Shown here: positions 59,110 through 64,000 of the stretch, one piece after another
Layout: every line of letters starts with the position of its first letter
Numbering within the stretch: the stretch's first letter is position 1
Assembly (NCBI RefSeq): GCF_000379105.1
Contig: NZ_KB900609.1
Span: 4,431,031-4,495,030 of the forward strand
Length of the DNA stretch: 64,000 bases
Direction of reading: 5' to 3'
DNA from: Methylobacterium sp. WSM2598
GTDB taxonomy: Bacteria > Pseudomonadota > Alphaproteobacteria > Rhizobiales > Beijerinckiaceae
Program-made: the position numbers and the translations under genes
Notes under the pieces: generated by a model
What the model was told of the DNA's origin: nothing
The model's database searches: none
What the model saw: only the letters and a program-made list of their open reading frames with translations

Positions 59110-59202
59110 TCCTCCATCCTCCCTGGTCGTCTCGTTGTCGCCCGCCCGTTGACGCGGCGTGCACATTTGTACCATGGTACCGATATCCAATGGAGGCAAG
59201 GC
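59110..59202. promoter_or_regulatory. Divergent promoter region with GTACCATGGTAC palindrome
   Basis: A perfect 12-bp palindrome GTACCATGGTAC at 59169-59180 lies 22 bases before the hydratase start and 60 bases from the binding-protein start. TGGTACCA-like dyads are typical of FadR/VanR-type GntR regulators. The regulator gene is not in this window. Confidence 0.5.
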
Positions 59203-59955
59203 GTGTCGGACCTCATCGTCGAGAGAAAAGGCAGCGTGGCGATCCTGACGATCGACCGCCCGCGCCGCCGGAACGCGATCGGCGTCCAGCTGGTGGAGGA
59301 CCTGACGCGGGAATTCGCGCGGCTGGACCGGGAGGCCGACACCCGCGCCATCGTGCTGACCGGCGCGGCGCCGGGCTTCTGCGCGGGGAGCGACCTCAAG
59401 GAACTCGCCGAGACCGACCTCGCCGGGATGTGCGCGCACGAGGCCCGGACCGCGGCGCTTGCCCGCTCGATCGCCTTCCTGGGCACGCCCGTGATCGCGG
59501 CCGTCGACGGATTCGCGCTCGGCGGCGGCTTCGTGCTGGCGATCTCCTGCGACGTCGTCGTCACGGCGAGCGAGGCGCGCTGGCACCTGCCGGAGGTCTC
59601 GATCGGCTGGATCCCGCCCTGGGGCCTGCAGGCCGTGGTCGCCCGCGTCGGGCCCGTGGCGGCCCGCCGCCTGACCTGGGGCGCGGCGCCGTTCGACGGG
59701 CGCGAGGCCCACCGCCTCGGCCTCGCCGACGCGCTCGTCGCCCCCGGCGCGAGCGTCCTGGAGGCGGCGCTGCGCGAGGCCGAGGCCCTGGCGGCGCTGC
59801 CGCCGCCGGCCGTCGCCTCCACCAAGCACTTCTACGCCCCCGCGATCGCCGGCACGGCGGAGGCCGCGGATGCCTGGGCGAACCGCCTGTTCGCGGCCGA
59901 TTGCGGCCACCCCGTCGCGCAAGGGACGCTGCGGCGCTTCGGAGTCACGGCATGA
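59203..59955 (+). CDS. Enoyl-CoA hydratase/isomerase family protein
   Basis: A 250-residue crotonase-fold enzyme. Oxyanion-hole motifs are FCAGSDLKE and the GFALGGGFVLAISCD stretch; a catalytic-position Glu is in HLPEVSIGW. It starts at GTG 59203 with TGGAGG upstream. It hydrates, isomerises or hydrolyses an acyl-CoA. The TGA overlaps the CoA-transferase ATG, so both are coupled: CoA activation and double-bond chemistry on one carboxylate. Confidence 0.87.
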   Translation: MSDLIVERKGSVAILTIDRPRRRNAIGVQLVEDLTREFARLDREADTRAIVLTGAAPGFCAGSDLKELAETDLAGMCAHEARTAALARSIAFLGTPVIAAVDGFALGGGFVLAISCDVVVTASEARWHLPEVSIGWIPPWGLQAVVARVGPVAARRLTWGAAPFDGREAHRLGLADALVAPGASVLEAALREAEALAALPPPAVASTKHFYAPAIAGTAEAADAWANRLFAADCGHPVAQGTLRRFGVTA

Positions 59956-61532
59956 GTCACGGCATGAGCAAGCGCATCACCGCCGCCGAGGCCGCCGGCC
60001 TCGTCCGCTCGGGGGACACGGTCGCGAGCGTCGGCGTGATCGGCTGGATCACGCCCGATGCCCTGCTGAAGGCGCTCGGCGCGCGCTTCCAGGAGGAGGG
60101 CGACCCGCGCGACCTCACCTTCTACTTCCCGTGCGGGACCGGGGACTCGATCGACATCCGCGGCATGGACCACGTCGCGATCGAGGGGTTGATGAGGCGG
60201 ATCATCTCCGGCTCCTACGTGAACCCGCTGCACCCGGTGAAGCGGACCCGGCCCGAACTGATGCGGCTCATCCGCGAGAACCGCGTCGAGGCCTATAGCT
60301 GGCCGATCGGCGCCAGCATGCACTGGCTGCGCGAGGTCGCGCGCCGCAGCCCCGGCTACATGACCGAGATCGGCCTCGGCACCTACGCCGATCCGCGCCA
60401 GCAGGGCGGCAAATTCACGCCCTGCGCGACCGAGGACCTGATCGAGCTGATCGAGTTCAGGGGCAAGGAGTACCTGTTCTACCCGACCTTCCCGCTGAAC
60501 GTCGGCTTCATCCGCGCCTCCTCGGCGGACGCCTTCGGCAACCTCTCCTACGAGGACGAGGCCCTGATGTCGTCCAACACGGCCCTCGCCCTCGCCGTGA
60601 AGGCGTCCGGCGGCATCGTGGTGGCGCAGGTGCGGCGCGAGGTGGAGCGGCACTCGCGCCCGGCCCACCACGTGCGCGTGCCCGGCACGCTCGTCGACCA
60701 CTACGTCGTCGAGCCCGACCAGATGTCGGGCACCGACACGCTGTTCGACCCGGTCTATCTCGGCGGCCGGCGCGCGGCCCCGTCGGACCTGCCGCGGCTC
60801 GCCCTCGGGCCGGACAAGGTCATCGCCCGGCGCGCCGCCGCCGAGGTCAGGCCAGGCCGGACCAGCATCTTCGGCTTCGGCGCCTCCTCGGACGCGCCCC
60901 TCGTCATGGCGGAGGCCGGGCTGTTCGACCACGGCCGCATCGACGATTACCAGTTCACCACCGAGCACGGTCCCTTCGGGGGCGTCGTGATGAGCGGCTG
61001 GCAGTTCTCGGCCAATATGGGCCCCGAGGCCCTGCTCGACGGCCTGCAGCAATTCGACTTCATCGACGGCGGCAATTGCCCGTTCGCGGCGCTGGCCTTC
61101 GCGCAATTCGACGCCGGCGGCAACGTCAACGTCAGCTGGTTCGGCTCCAGCAACCCGGGCGCCGGGGGCTTCATCGACATCGCCCAGAATGCCCGGGACC
61201 TCCTCTTCACCGGCACCTTCACGACGGGCGGGCTCGACTGCGCCATCGGGGAGGGCGGGCTGTCGATCCGGCGCGAGGGCACGGTGCGCAAGCTCGTCGC
61301 CCGCGCCGAGCAGGTGACCTATCCGGTCCGCCGGGGCGTCGCGGAGCGCGGCCAATCGGCCCTCGTCATCACCGAGCGCGCGGTGTTCCGGGTCGAGCCC
61401 GAGGGTCTCGCGCTGGTCGAGGTCGCGCGCGGGATCGACGTGCGGCGCGACATCCTCGACCAGATGGAGTTCGCGCCGCACCGGATCGCCGATCCGCTGC
61501 CCTTCATGGATGCGGGGCTGTTCGCCGCGTGA
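59952..61532 (+). CDS. Acyl-CoA:carboxylate CoA-transferase (YdiF/propionate CoA-transferase family)
   Basis: A 526-residue single-chain family I CoA-transferase. The catalytic glutamate is expected in FTTEHGPFGG near residue 338; the N-domain opens SKRITAAEAAGLVRSGDTVA and the C-domain contains DGGNCPFAALAFAQFD. It moves CoA from a donor to a short-chain acid. Start ATG 59952 overlaps the hydratase stop; a 12-bp duplication (GAGTCACGGCAT) creates a second start at 59964. Confidence 0.87.
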   Translation: MSHGMSKRITAAEAAGLVRSGDTVASVGVIGWITPDALLKALGARFQEEGDPRDLTFYFPCGTGDSIDIRGMDHVAIEGLMRRIISGSYVNPLHPVKRTRPELMRLIRENRVEAYSWPIGASMHWLREVARRSPGYMTEIGLGTYADPRQQGGKFTPCATEDLIELIEFRGKEYLFYPTFPLNVGFIRASSADAFGNLSYEDEALMSSNTALALAVKASGGIVVAQVRREVERHSRPAHHVRVPGTLVDHYVVEPDQMSGTDTLFDPVYLGGRRAAPSDLPRLALGPDKVIARRAAAEVRPGRTSIFGFGASSDAPLVMAEAGLFDHGRIDDYQFTTEHGPFGGVVMSGWQFSANMGPEALLDGLQQFDFIDGGNCPFAALAFAQFDAGGNVNVSWFGSSNPGAGGFIDIAQNARDLLFTGTFTTGGLDCAIGEGGLSIRREGTVRKLVARAEQVTYPVRRGVAERGQSALVITERAVFRVEPEGLALVEVARGIDVRRDILDQMEFAPHRIADPLPFMDAGLFAA

Positions 61533-61614
61533 GCCGGCGCCCCGGCCCAGCGGGCGGCGCGGCGCTCCCGACCGCCCCGGCGAGACCGAACGGGACCAAC
61601 GAGGGAGGGAAATC

Positions 61615-62817
61615 ATGACGGTGCGGATGGTCGGGGCGGCCCTGCTGGCGGTCGCCCTCTCGGCCGGGGGCGCCCGGGCGGGCGAGAAGGCCGTGCGGAT
61701 CGGCGTGCTCACCGACATGAGCGGGATCTACGCGGATTTCGGCGGGCGCGGCTCGGCGCTGGCGGCCCAGATGGCCGCCGAGGATTTCGGCGGCCGGGTC
61801 GGCGACCTCCCGATCGAGGTGGTCTCGGCCGACCACCAGAACAAGGCCGATATCGGCTCGGCGCTGGCCCGGCGCTGGTTCGACCAGGAGGGCGTCGACG
61901 CCATCGCGGACGTGCCGACCTCGTCGGTGGCCCTCGCCGTCGCGGAGGTGGCCCGCGAGAAGAACCGGGTGCTGCTGGTCTCGGGCGCCGGGACCTCGGA
62001 CCTCACGGGCAAGAACTGCTCGCCCAACACGGTGCACTGGACCTACGACACCTGGGCGCTGGCCAATTCCACCGGGGGCGCCCTGACCAAGGCGGGCTTC
62101 GACACCTGGTACTTCATCACGGTCGATTACTCGTTCGGCTACGCGCTGGAGCGCGACGCGAGCGAGGCGCTGACGGCCGCGGGCGGCCGCATCCTCGGCA
62201 AGGTCCGCCACCCGGTCGGGACCGGCGACTTCTCGTCGTTCCTGGTCCAGGCGCAGGCCTCGGGGGCCAAGGTGGTGGCCTTCGGCAATGCCGGCGCCGA
62301 CACGATCAACGGCGTCAAGCAGGCGGCGGAGTTCGGCCTGGTCCAGGGCGGGCAGAAGCTCGCCAGCATGCTGATCACCCTGAGCGACATCCACTCCCTC
62401 GGGCTGAAGGCCGCGCAGGGGCTGGTGCTGACCGAGGCCTTCTACTGGGACCTGAACGAGGGCACGCGCGCCTTCGCCAAGCGCTTCGCGGCCCGCAGCG
62501 GGGGCGTCTACCCGAACATGGTCCATGCCGGCGTGTACGGGGCCGTCACGCATTACCTGAAGGCCCGGGCCGCCGCGGGGCGCGACGACGGCCGGGCGGT
62601 GGTGCAGGAGATGAAGCGCCTGGAGACCGACGACCCGCTCTTCGGGCACGGCGCGGTGCGCAGCGACGGCCGGGCCACGCACGACCTCTACCTGTTCGAG
62701 GTCAAGGCTCCGGCGGAGAGCGGCGGGCCTTACGATTACTACAAGCTCCTGCGCAAGGTGCCGGCCGCCGAGGCGTTCCGGCCCCTCGAGGCGGGCGGCT
62801 GCTCGCTCGTGAACTGA
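61615..62817 (+). CDS. ABC transporter substrate-binding protein (LivJ-like), paralogue 2
   Basis: A 400-residue exported binding protein. Signal sequence VGAALLAVALSAGGARAG; mature part VRIGVLTDMSGIYADFGGRG, VVSADHQNKADIGSALARRW, SDLTGKNCSPNTVHWTYDT. It is close to the 57871 product throughout, including the YYKLLRKVPAAEAFRPL tail. GAGGGAGGG precedes ATG 61615. It lies 82 bp after the CoA-transferase on the same strand, likely one operon. Two paralogues flanking the CoA genes suggest uptake of related ligands. Confidence 0.89.
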   Translation: MTVRMVGAALLAVALSAGGARAGEKAVRIGVLTDMSGIYADFGGRGSALAAQMAAEDFGGRVGDLPIEVVSADHQNKADIGSALARRWFDQEGVDAIADVPTSSVALAVAEVAREKNRVLLVSGAGTSDLTGKNCSPNTVHWTYDTWALANSTGGALTKAGFDTWYFITVDYSFGYALERDASEALTAAGGRILGKVRHPVGTGDFSSFLVQAQASGAKVVAFGNAGADTINGVKQAAEFGLVQGGQKLASMLITLSDIHSLGLKAAQGLVLTEAFYWDLNEGTRAFAKRFAARSGGVYPNMVHAGVYGAVTHYLKARAAAGRDDGRAVVQEMKRLETDDPLFGHGAVRSDGRATHDLYLFEVKAPAESGGPYDYYKLLRKVPAAEAFRPLEAGGCSLVN

Positions 62818-62916
62818 TCCGGGCGGCCGAGGAAACGATGCGCGGCATCCCGGATCGGGATGCGGGACCGGCCCGCGCGGGGTCGCGGGCTTCGACGGAC
62901 GAACCGGGAGTGGGAC

Positions 62917-64000
62917 GTGAGTGAGGGGATCGACGATCGCACCGGGTTCTCCCTGGAGACCGACGTGCTCGTGGTCGGCGGCGGGGCGGCGGGGGTCGCC
63001 GCGGCGGTCACCGCGGCCCGGCAGGGCGCCCGGGTCACGCTCCTGGAGCGCTACGGGTTCTGCGGCGGAGGGGCCGTCGCGGGTCTCTCCGGGACCATCT
63101 GCGGCATGTACGCGGCGACGGAGGACCGCGCCGCGCCGCCGCGCCAGGTGGTCCACGGCTTCCTCGACGAGTTCGTGGCGGCCCTGGAGGCGCGCGGCGG
63201 GCTCGCCGAGCCGGTGCGCTACGGCAAGACCTACACCCGCGTGCACGACCCGCTGGTCTGGCGCGAGGCGGCCGACGCGCTGCTGGCGGAGGCCGGCGTG
63301 CGGATCATCTACCACGCCGTCGTCACCGGCGCCCTGGTGGAGGGGGCCGAGCGCGTCGAGGGCGTCGTCGCCTTCACCAAGGAGGGCAGGGCCCGCATCC
63401 GCGCCAAGGTCACGGTCGACGCGAGCGGCGACGCCGACGTCGTGGCGATGGCCGGGCTGCCCTCGTTCGTCGGGCAGGACGGGCGCGTGCAGAATCCGAC
63501 CATGATCTTCCGGCTGATGGGCGTCGACACCGCCCGCTTCGTGAGCCGCTACGGGACCGACACGATCATGGGCGAGGAGGTCTCGGCCCTCATCCGCGAG
63601 AAGGCGGCCGGGAACGGCTACACGCTCCCGCGCGCGAAGATCTGGCTGTTCACGACCACGCGCCCGGGCGAACTCCTCTGCAACTGCACCCGCGTGATCG
63701 GGGCGGACGGGCGCGAACTGAACACGCTGTTCGCGCGCGACTTCACCGAGGCCGAGATCGAGGGGCGGCGCCAGGTGCGGGAATACGCCCGCTTCTTCCG
63801 CGACCACCTCGCGGGGTGCGAGGCGAGCTTCGTGAACGACACCGGCGTGCAGGTGGGCGTGCGCCAGACCAGGCAGGCCAGGGGCGTCGCGCTCCTGCGC
63901 AACGCCGACGTGGTGGCGGGCACCAAGTTCGCCGACGGGATCGCCCGCTCGCCCTGGCCGATCGAGCTGCATTCCGGGGCCAAGCCGCGGGTCGAGTGGC
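62917..64000 (+). CDS. FAD-dependent oxidoreductase, N-terminal part (runs off the window)
   Basis: At least 361 codons from GTG 62917 without a stop. The dinucleotide-binding motif DVLVVGGGAAGVAAAVTAAR is followed by LLERYGFCGGGAVAGLSGTI, the pattern of the FAD_oxidored family (fumarate-reductase-like, possibly succinate or halo-acid related). VDASGDADVVAMAG is the family's second conserved segment. It lies 99 bp after the binding protein and probably belongs to the same operon, oxidising or dehydrating the imported compound. Confidence 0.85.
   Translation, partial: MSEGIDDRTGFSLETDVLVVGGGAAGVAAAVTAARQGARVTLLERYGFCGGGAVAGLSGTICGMYAATEDRAAPPRQVVHGFLDEFVAALEARGGLAEPVRYGKTYTRVHDPLVWREAADALLAEAGVRIIYHAVVTGALVEGAERVEGVVAFTKEGRARIRAKVTVDASGDADVVAMAGLPSFVGQDGRVQNPTMIFRLMGVDTARFVSRYGTDTIMGEEVSALIREKAAGNGYTLPRAKIWLFTTTRPGELLCNCTRVIGADGRELNTLFARDFTEAEIEGRRQVREYARFFRDHLAGCEASFVNDTGVQVGVRQTRQARGVALLRNADVVAGTKFADGIARSPWPIELHSGAKPRVEW

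Noticed and set aside
61504..63972. An 822-codon minus-strand frame across the right end
   Set aside because: It is antisense to the binding protein and FAD oxidoreductase genes, both of which have clear family motifs on the plus strand.

Overview
The window is GC-rich alphaproteobacterial chromosome, most like Methylobacterium or a close Rhizobiales relative. This rests on codon use, an alpha-r8/MmgR-like small RNA, DUF6894 and PilZ small proteins, and many LysR/AraC-regulated accessory loci. No rRNA, complete tRNA or CRISPR array was found.

Layout. (1) 1-5.8 kb: end of a LysR gene, a divergent DUF308/AraC pair, and a cassette of two SDR oxidoreductases plus a SnoaL-like protein divergent from a LysR regulator. 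A ~120-bp degenerate direct repeat flanks the cassette and an integrase scrap follows it. (2) 5.8-13.2 kb: a gene-poor zone of small unknown proteins, a probable MmgR-type sRNA with its own promoter and terminator (7.12-7.25 kb), a TauE/SafE permease in AT-rich DNA, and frameshifted relics. (3) 13.2-21.8 kb: a mosaic integrated element with a recombinase tail, PilZ protein, small secreted peptide, AT-rich orphan, DUF927/Toprim replication protein, primase-like and excisionase-like proteins and a P4-type integrase. It ends beside a possible tRNA-Ser-derived attachment core. (4) 22.3-25.2 kb: an overlapping three-gene unit of Tat-exported aldo/keto reductase, Tat-exported NADP-binding protein and an ATP/ADP-carrier-like permease. 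(5) 25.5-37.3 kb: cytochrome P460, LysR and AraC regulators, FMN reductase, phospholipase A2-like protein, MFS permease, cupin, redoxin and LysR, broken up by a two-hairpin REP-like repeat family, two decayed genes, and a collapsed relic of the 13-21 kb element at 31.7-32.4 kb. (6) 37.3-41.9 kb: patatin phospholipase, ECF sigma factor and a large membrane-anchored alpha/beta hydrolase. (7) 43.2-49.5 kb: TetR-controlled RND efflux pump without an outer-membrane channel, then a GST. (8) 49.5-64 kb: a PPOX/flavin reductase/2Fe-2S fusion, then a nitrogen/carboxylate catabolic block: LysR, Lrp, PLP ammonia-lyase-like enzyme, carbamoylase-type amidase, PxpA-like protein, TRAP binding protein, two paralogous ABC binding proteins, enoyl-CoA hydratase, CoA-transferase and the start of an FAD oxidoreductase.

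The genes at the right end probably cooperate: binding proteins capture a carboxylate or amide, the amidase, PxpA and PLP enzymes open and deaminate it, and the hydratase and CoA-transferase process the acyl-CoA. The substrate cannot be read from the sequence. The most noteworthy non-coding structures are the sRNA locus, the REP family (one copy splits a VOC gene, others supply stop codons of neighbouring genes), and the two-copy island module.
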